64,000 nucleotides of DNA from Acidobacteriota bacterium (GTDB taxonomy: Bacteria > Acidobacteriota > Terriglobia > Acidiferrales > UBA7541): the NCBI GenBank assembly GCA_021832085.1, contig JAKBLM010000004.1, forward strand, positions 62,001 through 126,000. The letters run 5' to 3'. The notes beneath the pieces were generated by a model. That model saw nothing but the letters and a program-made list of their open reading frames with translations, was not told the DNA's origin and did not search any database. Both the position numbers and the translations under genes were made by a program. Within the stretch, counting starts at the first letter, position 1, and every line of letters starts with the position of its first letter. Shown here in pieces: positions 1 to 9,214 of the stretch.

Positions 1-1
1 C

Positions 2-184
2 GAGTTACTGGTCGATTGCGATGCCGACACCGTTCTCGCTCGGGTCGAATTACGCGGCTCGGGCGCCTGCCACGAGGGCTATCGCTCCTGCTTCTTCCGC
101 CGCATGGAGCCCGACGGCCAAGTCGCCAAGGTCGCTGAACCGGTTTTTGACCCGGCCGCGGTCTATGCGGGGAAACGGGCATGA
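2..184 (+). CDS. hisI: Phosphoribosyl-AMP cyclohydrolase, C-terminal part (5' truncated by window edge)
   Basis: Frame-2 translation [39 protein letters not shown]... is HisI-like (GxGACHxGxxSCFFR). Stop overlaps the hisG ATG. Confidence 0.85.
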   Translation, partial: ELLVDCDADTVLARVELRGSGACHEGYRSCFFRRMEPDGQVAKVAEPVFDPAAVYAGKRA

Positions 185-1053
185 ATCCGCTGCGACTCGG
201 CATACCCAAAGGAAGCCTTCAGGAAGCGACGCTTCGGCTGTTTGAGCGCGCCGGCTGGCACATCGTTCTCCATTCCCGCAGCTACCACGCCGGCGTTGAC
301 GATCCCGAATTGCAATGCATGGTCGTGCGAGCGCAGGAAATGGCGCGCTACGTCGCCAGCGGCGCCTTCGATGCCGGCCTCACCGGCCGCGACTGGGTGC
401 TCGAAACAGGCTCCGACGTCCGCGAGATCGTCGAACTCGCCTACGCCAAGCAGGGACTCGGTCGGGTGCGCTGGGTGCTGGCCGTCCCGGAGGATTCCCC
501 GATCCGGTCGGTGAGCGATCTGGAAGGCAAAACCATCGCCACCGAGGTTGTCCACATCACCGAGCAATATCTCGAGCGGCACGGCGTTCGCGCCCGAGTG
601 GAATTTTCCTGGGGCGCCACCGAGGTCAAGGTGCCGCAACTGGCCGATGCGATCGTCGAAGTGACCGAGACCGGCGCATCGCTCCGTGCCAACCGCTTGC
701 GCATCGTCGACACGGTGATGGAATCGAGCACCGTTTTCATCGCGAGCCATGCGGCCTGGGCCGATCCCTGGAAACAGGCCAAGATCTCTCACCTGGTGAT
801 GTTGCTCGAAGGGGCCATCAGCGCCATGGGCAAGGTGGGGCTGATGCTCAACGTGCGCCGCGAAGATTTGCCCGGCGTGCTCGAAGTGCTGCCGGCCCTC
901 AAGCGGCCCACCGTTTCGGCGCTCAGCGATCCCGAATGGGTGGCGGTGAACACGATCCTCGAGGAAGACGTGGTGCGACACATCGTTCCCCGGCTGAAAG
1001 AACGGCGGGCTCACGGGCTGGTCGAATACCCGCTGAATAAAATCGTGCTGTGA
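181..1053 (+). CDS. hisG: ATP phosphoribosyltransferase
   Basis: 290 aa; [31 protein letters not shown]; his operon context. Confidence 0.95.
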   Translation: MNPLRLGIPKGSLQEATLRLFERAGWHIVLHSRSYHAGVDDPELQCMVVRAQEMARYVASGAFDAGLTGRDWVLETGSDVREIVELAYAKQGLGRVRWVLAVPEDSPIRSVSDLEGKTIATEVVHITEQYLERHGVRARVEFSWGATEVKVPQLADAIVEVTETGASLRANRLRIVDTVMESSTVFIASHAAWADPWKQAKISHLVMLLEGAISAMGKVGLMLNVRREDLPGVLEVLPALKRPTVSALSDPEWVAVNTILEEDVVRHIVPRLKERRAHGLVEYPLNKIVL

Positions 1054-2303
1054 TGCGCATCACGAAACTCAGTCGCCAGACTGCCGATCGACTCGAAGCC
1101 GGTCGCCGCCGCCGCGACCGGGAAGCCGAGCGCGTCGCGGCCCGCATCCTGGCCGATGTCGCACGCCGTGGAGACCGGGCTGTGGCGGAGTGGGCAGCCA
1201 AGCTCGACGACACGCACATGGCTCTCGGCCAGTTCTGGATCCCCGCCGCCGAGTTTGCGGCCAGCCGCCGCAGTGCGCCGGCCGCTCTTCTCCGCGCGGT
1301 TCGCGAGGCAGCCGGAAATATCCGGAGGGTGGCGCGGCGGCAGATGCCGCGCCCCTGGATGATCGATGTCGTCCCAGGCGTGCGTGTCGGCCAACTCTTC
1401 CGACCTCTCGACCGCGTGGGCTGCTACGTACCGGGCGGTCGCTTCCCGCTCCTCTCGACGTTGTTGATGACGGCGGTGCCGGCACAGGTGGCCGGGGTGC
1501 GGGAAATCATCGTTGCGTGCCCGCGGCCCAGCGCCGAACTGCTCGCCGCCGCCGATCTGATTGGTGTTCGTCGGATGCTGCGCCTGGGCGGAGCGCAAGC
1601 GATAGCCGCGCTGGCGCGGGGCACGCACACGGTGCCGCGCGTCGACAAGATTTGCGGCCCCGGCAATCGATTCGTCACCGCCGCAAAGCTTCTGGTGAGC
1701 AGCGAGTGCGCCATCGACATGCCGGCCGGCCCAACCGAGTTGCTGGTGCTGGCCCGGAGCGGCAATCCGTCGTTCATCGCCGCCGATCTGTTGGCCCAGG
1801 CCGAGCATGATCCGGACGCCGTCTCGCTGCTCGTCACCACGTCGGGCTCGCTCGCGCGCGACGTGCTGGCGGAATTGAGAAGGCAGATCGCCGCGCTGCC
1901 GCGCGCCAACCTCGCCCGCCAGTCGCTCGACCGCAGCGGGCCCATCTACGTGGCCGCGAGCCTCGACCAAGCGCTGCAATTCGCCAACCGCTTCGCGCCG
2001 GAGCATTTGAGCCTGCCCGACGGGGCCGCGCTGCTCGACCACATTCGCGCCGCCGGCAGCGTCTTCCTCGGCCCGTGGAGCGCGCAGCCCGCCGGCGACT
2101 ACGCCACCGGCAGCAATCACGTGCTGCCCACTGCTGGCTGGGCCCGCGCCCGCGGCGGCCTTTCGGCCGTCGATTTCCTTCGCCCGATCGATGTGCAACG
2201 ATTGACCCGCGAGGGAGTCGGCCGCCTGGGAAACTCGGTGGCAACGCTCGCCCGATGCGAGGGTCTCGAAGCCCATGCCCGAGCTGTAGAGGTGCGACGA
2301 TGA
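1050..2303 (+). CDS. hisD: Histidinol dehydrogenase
   Basis: 417 aa; [51 protein letters not shown]. Confidence 0.96.
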   Translation: MMRITKLSRQTADRLEAGRRRRDREAERVAARILADVARRGDRAVAEWAAKLDDTHMALGQFWIPAAEFAASRRSAPAALLRAVREAAGNIRRVARRQMPRPWMIDVVPGVRVGQLFRPLDRVGCYVPGGRFPLLSTLLMTAVPAQVAGVREIIVACPRPSAELLAAADLIGVRRMLRLGGAQAIAALARGTHTVPRVDKICGPGNRFVTAAKLLVSSECAIDMPAGPTELLVLARSGNPSFIAADLLAQAEHDPDAVSLLVTTSGSLARDVLAELRRQIAALPRANLARQSLDRSGPIYVAASLDQALQFANRFAPEHLSLPDGAALLDHIRAAGSVFLGPWSAQPAGDYATGSNHVLPTAGWARARGGLSAVDFLRPIDVQRLTREGVGRLGNSVATLARCEGLEAHARAVEVRR

Positions 2304-3373
2304 GTCTAGTGGTTCCGTTGCGGAAGCAGGTCGAGCGGATGCGCTGGTATCAGCCCCCGCCCGAAGGGCGAGCCGGCCGGCTGCGGCTCGATTTCAATGA
2401 GAATACGGCCGGCCCCGCTCCCGCCGTGCTGCGGGCGCTCGCCCGGCTCAAGCCGGAGCGAATTTCTTTCTATCCAGAATATTTGGCTGCGGAAAGCAAA
2501 CTGGCGCACTTTTTCGGTGTCCGTCCCGAGCAACTGACCGTGGCCAACGGCATTGATGATGCGCTTCGCTTGATCGCCGATGGCTTCGCCGAAGCGGATA
2601 AGCCGCTCCTGCTGGTTGAGCCGACTTTCACGATGTACCGCTTCTACGCCGACCTGCTCGGTGCCCGAGTGATCACCCTGCGCTACGACGATCGCCTTTG
2701 CTTTCCCCTCGACAACGTTCTCCGCGTGCTGCGCCGCGAGCGGCCTCGCCTGTTTTTTCTGGCCAATCCGAATAATCCGACCGGGGATCTGCTGGCGCCG
2801 CGCACGATTCGCCGGATTCTCGAAGCGGGGCAGCGAACCATGGTGGTGGTGGACGAGGCGTATTACGAATTCTCCGGCGTCACCGTTGCCCCATGGATTC
2901 GCCGGTATCCGAATTTGATCGTCACCCGGACTTTTTCCAAAGCGGCGGGGCTGGCAGGACTGCGGCTGGGCTGCCTGATTTCGAATGCCGAGGTGATAGC
3001 CGCGCTACGGCGGCTCCGCGCGCCATTTTCCGTCAACGCCGCCGCGCTTGCCGCCGGCCTCGCCGTCGCGGCCAGTCCTGGCACAATGCGCCGCTACGTG
3101 CGCGAGGTAACCGCCGCGCGCGGGGAACTCGAACGCGCGCTCACGCGCCTTGGCGTCCCGGTCTATCCGAGCGCCGCTAATTTTTTGCTGGCCGATTTCG
3201 GTGAGCGCGGGCCCTCGCTGCTCGCGCGGCTCCAGCGCCGCGGCATTTTGCTGCGTGACCGGAAGAGCGATTTCGGGCGCCCCGGCTGGGTGCGCATCAC
3301 GATCGGGACACGGGCGCAGACACGCCTGCTGATCCGCGAACTGGAGAGGCTGTGGACCCCCGCCCGCTCGTGA
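2300..3373 (+). CDS. hisC: Histidinol-phosphate aminotransferase
   Basis: ORF 2075-3373 trimmed to the ATG at 2300, which overlaps the hisD stop. Contains ANPNNPTGDL, VVDEAYYEF, TRTFSKAAGLAGLRLG (PLP fold type I). Confidence 0.94.
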   Translation: MSLVVPLRKQVERMRWYQPPPEGRAGRLRLDFNENTAGPAPAVLRALARLKPERISFYPEYLAAESKLAHFFGVRPEQLTVANGIDDALRLIADGFAEADKPLLLVEPTFTMYRFYADLLGARVITLRYDDRLCFPLDNVLRVLRRERPRLFFLANPNNPTGDLLAPRTIRRILEAGQRTMVVVDEAYYEFSGVTVAPWIRRYPNLIVTRTFSKAAGLAGLRLGCLISNAEVIAALRRLRAPFSVNAAALAAGLAVAASPGTMRRYVREVTAARGELERALTRLGVPVYPSAANFLLADFGERGPSLLARLQRRGILLRDRKSDFGRPGWVRITIGTRAQTRLLIRELERLWTPARS

Positions 3374-4026
3374 TCTGCGACATGGATGGTGTTCTGGTTG
3401 ACGTCGGCCCTTCCTATCACCGCACCATTGTGGAGACCGTGCGCCATTTCACCGGCCGCCGCGTCTCGATCGAGGAAATCGGGCGATTCAAGGCACGGCC
3501 CGGCTTCAATGACGACTGGAAGCTGACGCACACCTGGATTCGCCAGCTAGGGGTCCGCGCACGTTTCCGCGAGGTGGTTGCCTATTTCCAGCAGCTCTAC
3601 CTCGGGACGAATTTTCAGGGCTACATCCGGAGCGAACGCTGGCTCGCCGACCGGCGCCGGCTGCCGCGCCTGGCACGCCGGGCGGAACTGGCGATTTTCA
3701 CCGGCCGGCCCCGCGCGGAGGCGCTCTTCACGCTCGAGCGGTTCGGCGTGAGGGAGCATTTCGGCCGGTTGATCGGCCTCGAAGACGGTCCGACGAAACC
3801 CCGGCCGGACGGCCTGCTGCGACTTGCCGATGGCCGCCCGCATGCATCGGTCCTCTATGTGGGCGACACGGTCGACGACGCGCTCGCCGCACGCCGCGCC
3901 CGCATCGATTTTCTCGCCGTGCTCGCTCAGGATGCGCCGCGGCGCTCCCTGCGTTTGCGCGAAATCCGCCGACTCGGCGCTCGCGGCATAGTGGAATCGG
4001 TGAACGAGATCGGAAACTGGCTCTGA
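3352..4026 (+). CDS. HAD-superfamily phosphatase inside the his operon (candidate histidinol-phosphatase)
   Basis: 224 aa; HAD motif [11 protein letters not shown], later KPRPDGLL and [15 protein letters not shown] start overlaps the hisC end. Start could be slightly downstream. Confidence 0.85.
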   Translation: MDPRPLVICDMDGVLVDVGPSYHRTIVETVRHFTGRRVSIEEIGRFKARPGFNDDWKLTHTWIRQLGVRARFREVVAYFQQLYLGTNFQGYIRSERWLADRRRLPRLARRAELAIFTGRPRAEALFTLERFGVREHFGRLIGLEDGPTKPRPDGLLRLADGRPHASVLYVGDTVDDALAARRARIDFLAVLAQDAPRRSLRLREIRRLGARGIVESVNEIGNWL

Positions 4027-4613
4027 TGAGGCACGCCGCAATCCACCGCTGCACCGCAGAAACCGACATTCGCGTTCGACTCGATCTGGACGGACGCGGG
4101 CGGGCGCGCATCGCCACCGGGATTCGCTTCTTCGACCATATGCTCGAGCAGGTAGCTCGCCACGGCGCTTTCGACCTGCAGATCGCCGCCCGTGGCGATC
4201 TCGACGTCGATCAGCATCACACGGTCGAGGACGTCGGTCTGGCATTCGGTGAGGCTGTGCGCCGTGCGCTCGGCTCTAAACGGGGCATCTTGCGCGCCGG
4301 CTATTTTGTGATGCCGATGGACGAAACACTGGCCGTGGCGGCCATCGATTTCAGCGGCCGGCCGTTTTTCGTGGGCCGCTGGCGGATTGGTGCTCGCCGC
4401 GTCGGCGATTTCCAGACCGAACTGCTCGCCGATTTCTTCCAGGCGTTTGCGCAGTCTGCCGGTGCCGCCTTGCACCTGCGCATCGTCGAGGGCCGCTCGT
4501 CGCACCATAAAGTGGAGGCTCTATTCAAGGCCTTTGCCCGGGCCTTGCGCTTTGCCGTCTCGCGTGACCGGCGCCTGCGCGGCGTGCTACCGAGCACGAA
4601 GGAGTTGCTGTGA
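4026..4613 (+). CDS. hisB: Imidazoleglycerol-phosphate dehydratase (monofunctional)
   Basis: 195 aa; [55 protein letters not shown]. Confidence 0.96.
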   Translation: MRHAAIHRCTAETDIRVRLDLDGRGRARIATGIRFFDHMLEQVARHGAFDLQIAARGDLDVDQHHTVEDVGLAFGEAVRRALGSKRGILRAGYFVMPMDETLAVAAIDFSGRPFFVGRWRIGARRVGDFQTELLADFFQAFAQSAGAALHLRIVEGRSSHHKVEALFKAFARALRFAVSRDRRLRGVLPSTKELL

Positions 4614-5215
4614 AGCTCACGTTGGTCGATTACGGTGCCGGAAATCTCCCTTCGGTCGAGCGCGCTTTCGAGCGACTCGGAGCCCCAACCTGCCGGGCCA
4701 CTCGAGGGGAGGATCTCGCCGGCGCCGAAGCCATCGTGCTGCCCGGCGTGGGCCACTTCGGCGCCCTGGCGCGAGCGCTCGCCTGCAACGATCTTGGCCC
4801 GGTACTCCGCATGGCGCTTGAGCGTGGCGTACCAATGCTCGGCATCTGCCTTGGCCTCCAGGCGCTCTTCGAGAGCAGCGAGGAAGCGCCGGCTGAAGCC
4901 GGTTTGGGCTGGATCCCGGGAGTGGTGCGGCCGCTGCCCGCGAACGTGAAGCTGCCGCACATGGGTTGGAATCGGCTCCGCCGCGTGCACCCGAGCCGGC
5001 TGCTCGCCGGCATCCCGGAGGATGCCTGGTTCTATTTCGCGCACAGCTACGGGGCTTCCGAGGGCGGCGAGACAACCGTGGCCGTCTGCGATTATGGCGA
5101 GAGCTTCGCTGCCGTGATCGAGCGCGACCGGCTGGCTGCCGTTCAGTTCCATCCGGAAAAATCGGGGGAATCGGGCTCTGCGGTATTGCGCAACTTCCTG
5201 GAGCTGGCCCGATGA
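4610..5215 (+). CDS. hisH: Imidazole glycerol phosphate synthase, glutamine amidotransferase subunit
   Basis: 201 aa; [44 protein letters not shown]-type class I GATase motifs. Confidence 0.95.
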   Translation: MKLTLVDYGAGNLPSVERAFERLGAPTCRATRGEDLAGAEAIVLPGVGHFGALARALACNDLGPVLRMALERGVPMLGICLGLQALFESSEEAPAEAGLGWIPGVVRPLPANVKLPHMGWNRLRRVHPSRLLAGIPEDAWFYFAHSYGASEGGETTVAVCDYGESFAAVIERDRLAAVQFHPEKSGESGSAVLRNFLELAR

Positions 5216-5991
5216 GCCTTGCGCGTCGAATCATTCCCTGCCTCGATACCGATGGCGAATCGGTTGTCAAGGGTGTGCAGTTTCGCGGCTTGCGACGCCA
5301 AGGCGATCCCGCCGAATTCGCGGCGCGCTACGACCGTGAGGGCGCGGACGAAATCGTCGTGCTCGATATCGCCGCGTCGCGCGACCGCCGGCCCACATTT
5401 CTCGAAACCATCCGCCGCGTCGCCAACTCGCTTTCCATTCCGCTCACCGCCGGTGGCGGCATTCGCACACTCGATGATGCCCGCGCCGTGGTCAGCGCCG
5501 GGGCCGACAAGGTAACGGTGAACACGGCCGCCGTCGAGCGCCCGGAGTTGCTCGCTGAATTGGCGGCGGAATTCGGCTCGCAGGCTGTGGTGCTCGCCAT
5601 CGATGCCAGGCGCAGCGAATCCGGCTGGCAGGTCTGGACACGCGGTGCCCGCGAGCCGGCCGGGCTCGACGTCGTTGCGTGGGCAATCGAGGGCGCGCGG
5701 CAAGGAGCGGGAGAAATTCTGCTGACCTCGATCGATCGCGACGGCACTCGCAGCGGTTTCGACCTGGAGCTCACCGCTGCGGTGAGCGGCGCTGTCGGCG
5801 TGCCGGTCATCGCCTCGGGAGGTGCCGAGACGCCGCAGCATTTCCGGGAGGTGTTCGAAGAAGGACGGGCCGACGCCGCGCTCGCTGCCTCGATCTTCCA
5901 CGAGAACCTCGTTCCGATCGCCGGGCTGAAACGCTTCCTTGCCGGCTGCGGCGTCACGGTGCGTCAGTTATCGGGAGCGCAGCGGTGTTGA
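5212..5991 (+). CDS. hisF: Imidazole glycerol phosphate synthase, cyclase subunit
   Basis: ORF 4966-5991 trimmed to the ATG at 5212 overlapping the hisH stop. RIIPCLDTDGESVVKGVQF, GADKVTVNTAAVE, LTSIDRDGTRSGFD. Confidence 0.95.
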   Translation: MSLARRIIPCLDTDGESVVKGVQFRGLRRQGDPAEFAARYDREGADEIVVLDIAASRDRRPTFLETIRRVANSLSIPLTAGGGIRTLDDARAVVSAGADKVTVNTAAVERPELLAELAAEFGSQAVVLAIDARRSESGWQVWTRGAREPAGLDVVAWAIEGARQGAGEILLTSIDRDGTRSGFDLELTAAVSGAVGVPVIASGGAETPQHFREVFEEGRADAALAASIFHENLVPIAGLKRFLAGCGVTVRQLSGAQRC

Positions 5992-6674
5992 TCCCCTGCA
6001 TAGACCTGCAGCAGGGGCGCGTGGTGCAACTCGAGCGCGGCCGGCGCCGGCTGCTCGCGATCGACGACGTGCTAGGCGTGGCCGAGCAGTTCCGCTCCTA
6101 TCCGGTGATGCACGTGATCGACCTGGATGCTGCGATGCGCCGTGGCGGCAACGCACGGCTGGTGCGCTCCATCTGTGAATGGTCGCGACGGAGCCAGGGA
6201 CCGCGGATCCGCGCGGGCGGAGGGATTCGGACAGTTCGGCGCGCCCGCCAGCTTGTCGGCTGCGGCGCCGAGAAAGTGATTGTGGGAACGGCCGCGCTTC
6301 GCCAGGGCCGCGCGAATCGGCCGTTCCTCGAACGATTGCGGGCAGCAGTGGGACGGCGGCGGTTGATCGTCGCGCTCGATAGTAGGGGCGGCCGGATTGT
6401 CGTGCGCGGCTGGCGACAGCAGTTGGCACAGGGCCCGGAAAAGGTGATCGAATCGCTCGAGCCCTACTGCTCCGGATTTCTCTGCACCTTCGTGGACGCC
6501 GAAGGAACGATGAAAGGCACGAATCTCGACTGGTTTCGGCGCCTTCGCCGTCTCACCCCCTTGCCGATCACGGCCGCCGGCGGAATTCGCAGCCAGCTCG
6601 AGGTGCGCGCGCTCGAGCGGCTCGGCATGGACGCAGCCGTCGGCCTGGCCGTCTATCGTGGTCAGCTACGTTGA
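5985..6674 (+). CDS. hisA: HisA-type phosphoribosyl isomerase (ProFAR isomerase)
   Basis: GTG start at 5985 overlapping the hisF stop. LIPCIDLQQGRVVQLERG, HVIDLDAAM, IRAGGGIRT, VALDSRGGRIVVRGW, TAAGGI; divergent VDAEGT in place of DGT. Confidence 0.85.
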   Translation: MLIPCIDLQQGRVVQLERGRRRLLAIDDVLGVAEQFRSYPVMHVIDLDAAMRRGGNARLVRSICEWSRRSQGPRIRAGGGIRTVRRARQLVGCGAEKVIVGTAALRQGRANRPFLERLRAAVGRRRLIVALDSRGGRIVVRGWRQQLAQGPEKVIESLEPYCSGFLCTFVDAEGTMKGTNLDWFRRLRRLTPLPITAAGGIRSQLEVRALERLGMDAAVGLAVYRGQLR

Positions 6675-6929
6675 GCGAGGATTCCACACAAGAGCGCGGG
6701 AAGCGCTTTCGTTTTCCAAGATACGGAAACTTCCTGGGGGGCATAAAGACAGGGGGCCGAAGTCTGCCGCTACGCAAGTGCTACGCGAGCTTGACCCATT
6801 ACCGAGTGAAATGCGAATTGTCGCGTCGGCACACACTGCATTTCGAGCTGCTACTCTTGGGCGTCGCGGGCTGCTTGACCGAAACGTCCGGGCGCAAGTG
6901 CATCCTCCTCCCTGCGCCCGTGCGTGAAG

Positions 6930-8042
6930 CTAGGACACGAGCGTCGCCTCGTTTCCTGCTTGGGCCGGGGAAATTTCGTCGCGCGGCCCGAGCAGGCCCT
7001 TTTTCACCAACCACTCGGCGTTCAATAACGCTGCTCCAGCCGCGCCGCGGATGGTGTTGTGGACCAGTAGAGTGAAACGGAAATCGAGAATCTGACAGGG
7101 ACGGATCAGCCCGACAACTACAGCCATACCGCCGGCAGCCATACGGTCGAGCCGCGGCTGCGGTCGGTCGCGCTCGGCACGCACGATCACTGGGCGCTCG
7201 GGGGCGCTGGGCAGGCCGGCGCGCTGCGGCCCGGAGACATATTCGGACAGGGCCTGTTCGAGTTCGGCGACGCTTGCTTTTCGGCGCAACTTCACCGAAA
7301 CCGATTCCAGGTGCCCATCGACGACCGGCACTCGGTTCACCTGTGCGGTGAGAACTATCCGGGCTGGCTCGATCGTTGCTTTGGCGACGCGGCCGAGAAT
7401 CTTGCGCGGCTCGGATTGGAGCTTTTCCTCTTCCTTGGCAATGAAGGGAATGACGTTGCCCAACAGTTCCATCGAAGAAACACCGGGATAACCCGCACCG
7501 GAAGCCGCCTGCATCGTCACCACTGAAACGGCCTCGACGCCGAAGGCGTCGTCGAGCGGCTTGAGCGCGGTCACCAGGCCGACCGTCGAGCAATTGGGAT
7601 TGGTGACGAGGAAGCCGGTGGAAAACTCGCGCCGTTGTTGCTGAGCGGGCAGCAAGGCAACGTGTTCCGGATTGACGTCCGCCAACAACAGCGGCACGTC
7701 CTCGTCCATGCGGTGTGCCGAGGCGTTGCTCACCACCGGCACACCGGAGCGAGCGAACTCTTCCTCTATCGGACCGGCGACACTGGAATCGAGCGCCGAA
7801 AAAACGAAATCCGCATCCACTTCCTCGGGCCGCGTGCGGCGCACCACGCGCTCGCCGGCGCCCTCGGGCAGCGGCGTTTCGAGCAGCCAGTTCACCGCGT
7901 CGCGGTAGCGCTTGCCGGCCGAGCCTTCCGAAGCGGTGACCGTCGAAGTTTCAAACCACGGATGAGATTCGAGCAACTGCAGGAAACGCTGGCCTACCAG
8001 CCCGGTTGCACCGAGAACCGCCACCTTACATCGTTTGGTCAC
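6930..8042 (-). CDS. asd: Aspartate-semialdehyde dehydrogenase
   Basis: Likely GTG start at 8042: VTKRCKVAVLGATGLVGQRFLQLLESHPWF; TNPNCSTVGLV active-site Cys; QAASGAGYPG. Confidence 0.92.
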   Translation of the reverse strand: MTKRCKVAVLGATGLVGQRFLQLLESHPWFETSTVTASEGSAGKRYRDAVNWLLETPLPEGAGERVVRRTRPEEVDADFVFSALDSSVAGPIEEEFARSGVPVVSNASAHRMDEDVPLLLADVNPEHVALLPAQQQRREFSTGFLVTNPNCSTVGLVTALKPLDDAFGVEAVSVVTMQAASGAGYPGVSSMELLGNVIPFIAKEEEKLQSEPRKILGRVAKATIEPARIVLTAQVNRVPVVDGHLESVSVKLRRKASVAELEQALSEYVSGPQRAGLPSAPERPVIVRAERDRPQPRLDRMAAGGMAVVVGLIRPCQILDFRFTLLVHNTIRGAAGAALLNAEWLVKKGLLGPRDEISPAQAGNEATLVS

Positions 8043-8175
8043 ATCGTTCTCCTCGCGACAGAAATTGTTTTCACCTTCCTGTTCCTCGCTTCGCGTTATC
8101 CTTCGATTCGTCGCGGCTCCGGCCTTAGAGCGATCGGCGGAAAAAGGCCATGTCGGCATCCCCCTCGAAAACCGA

Positions 8176-8218
8176 GACAAAAACAAAAACCCGCCGCCAG
8201 GTTCCCTGGCTGCGGGTT
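8176..8218 (-). terminator. Intrinsic terminator / putative attenuator hairpin in the asd leader
   Basis: On - strand: AACCCGC-AGCCAGG-GAA-CCTGGCG-GCGGGTT followed by TTTGTTTTTG, 134 nt upstream of the asd start. Confidence 0.7.
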
Positions 8219-8636
8219 CGAGGAAGACTGCCGGCTTTTCTTGTCTTCAGGCCAGCAAAGCCCCCGCGCCAGACGGCGGACGCTTACGCATGCAACAGGC
8301 GCGAATGATCGTGCCGTTCTGGCCGCGGTGCGACATAACAAGGTCATTGTGCAAAAAAGCTTCGAGTGCCGCAAGGCGGCTTTGCCGAAAGACGAAACGC
8401 AGGGTAAGCGGCGCGATTCCGACTCCCAATCAACGCCGGCGTCCGCGCAGCGACTGGAATTGGACGCGCCAAAAGCGCACGCGACGAACCGCCCTCGGCC
8501 GGATGGATGAGCGTTCATGTGCCCACGCGCGCCGTTCGACCGCGCGAGCGCTCCGTTGGCCGCAGTTTTCTTGTCGCTCGTTCGATCCGGCTGCTAAACT
8601 CGATTTCGCTTCCAGACTCAGGTCCCTTCGATCTGA

Positions 8637-8750
8637 GTCTCATGAAGAGTGGCCGAGGGAACGGGCCCGAAGACGCCACGGCAACCGGCTTGGAGACGAT
8701 CCGAGCGCTTGGTGCCAAGTCCCGCCCCGAAGAGCGGGGGAACATGAGGC
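8637..8750 (+). promoter_or_regulatory. SAM-I (S-box)-type riboswitch
   Basis: CTCATGAAGAGTGGCCGAGGGAACGGGCCCGAAGACGCCACGGCAACC...TTGGTGCCAAGTCC...GGGGGAACATGAGG. Hallmark S-box segments (AAGAG, GAGGGA, GGCCC, GGCAACC, GGTGCCAA, closing ATGAG) in order; P1 CTCAT/ATGAG. Confidence 0.9.
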
Positions 8751-8912
8751 CAAACCGTCACTGGTAACCTCTCATCCCTCACGGGTAGCCATAGTCGGCG
8801 TTTTCGATGTTCCGGCGCTGGTTTTCTACGTGTCAGCCCACCGGCGAAACAGGCCGGAGTTCTCGGGGTGTATCGAGCTCGCGGCCTCGCGGAAACAAAA
8901 AGGAGTGAGTTG

Positions 8913-9203
8913 ATGCCGATTCACGTGCAAATTCCGACAGCGCTTCGCCGGTTCACCGGCGGCACTGCGGCTGTCGATTGTTCCGCCACCACGCTGACCG
9001 AACTGCTCGACGACCTCGGCCGGCAACACCCCGAATTGAACCGCCATTTGCGCGACGACAACGGCCGGCTGCGGCCTTTCGTTAACGTCTACGTCAACGA
9101 GGAGGACATCCGCTTCCTCGGCGGCGAGAAATACCAATTCCATGACAGCGACGAAGTGATGCTGGTGCCGTCGATCGCCGGCGGCTGCCCGCCGGCGGCC
9201 TGA
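8913..9203 (+). CDS. MoaD/ThiS-family ubiquitin-like sulfur carrier protein with C-terminal extension after GG
   Basis: 96 aa; MPIHVQIPTALRRFTGGTAAVDC..., beta-grasp-like, FVNVYVNEEDIRFLGG, DEVMLVPSIAGGCPPAA; RBS AAGGAG upstream. Confidence 0.88.
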   Translation: MPIHVQIPTALRRFTGGTAAVDCSATTLTELLDDLGRQHPELNRHLRDDNGRLRPFVNVYVNEEDIRFLGGEKYQFHDSDEVMLVPSIAGGCPPAA

Positions 9204-9214
9204 GCGGGAATCCC

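Noticed and set aside
163-1014. Long antisense ORF opposite hisG (283 aa), and similar long antisense ORFs throughout (e.g. 1011-2276, 10746-12035, 27924-29270, 40782-42077, 42979-44511)
   Set aside because: High-GC antisense frames opposite strongly recognisable genes; translations are low-complexity R/A/G/H-rich with no family signature.
6671-7075. 134-aa ORF between hisA and asd
   Set aside because: Overlaps the asd 3' end on the opposite strand, R-rich C-terminus, no recognisable motif or RBS; treated as spurious.
8507-8913. Short + strand ORFs (8507-8767, 8035-8913)
   Set aside because: They run through the SAM riboswitch and leader; RNA conservation explains the sequence better than coding.
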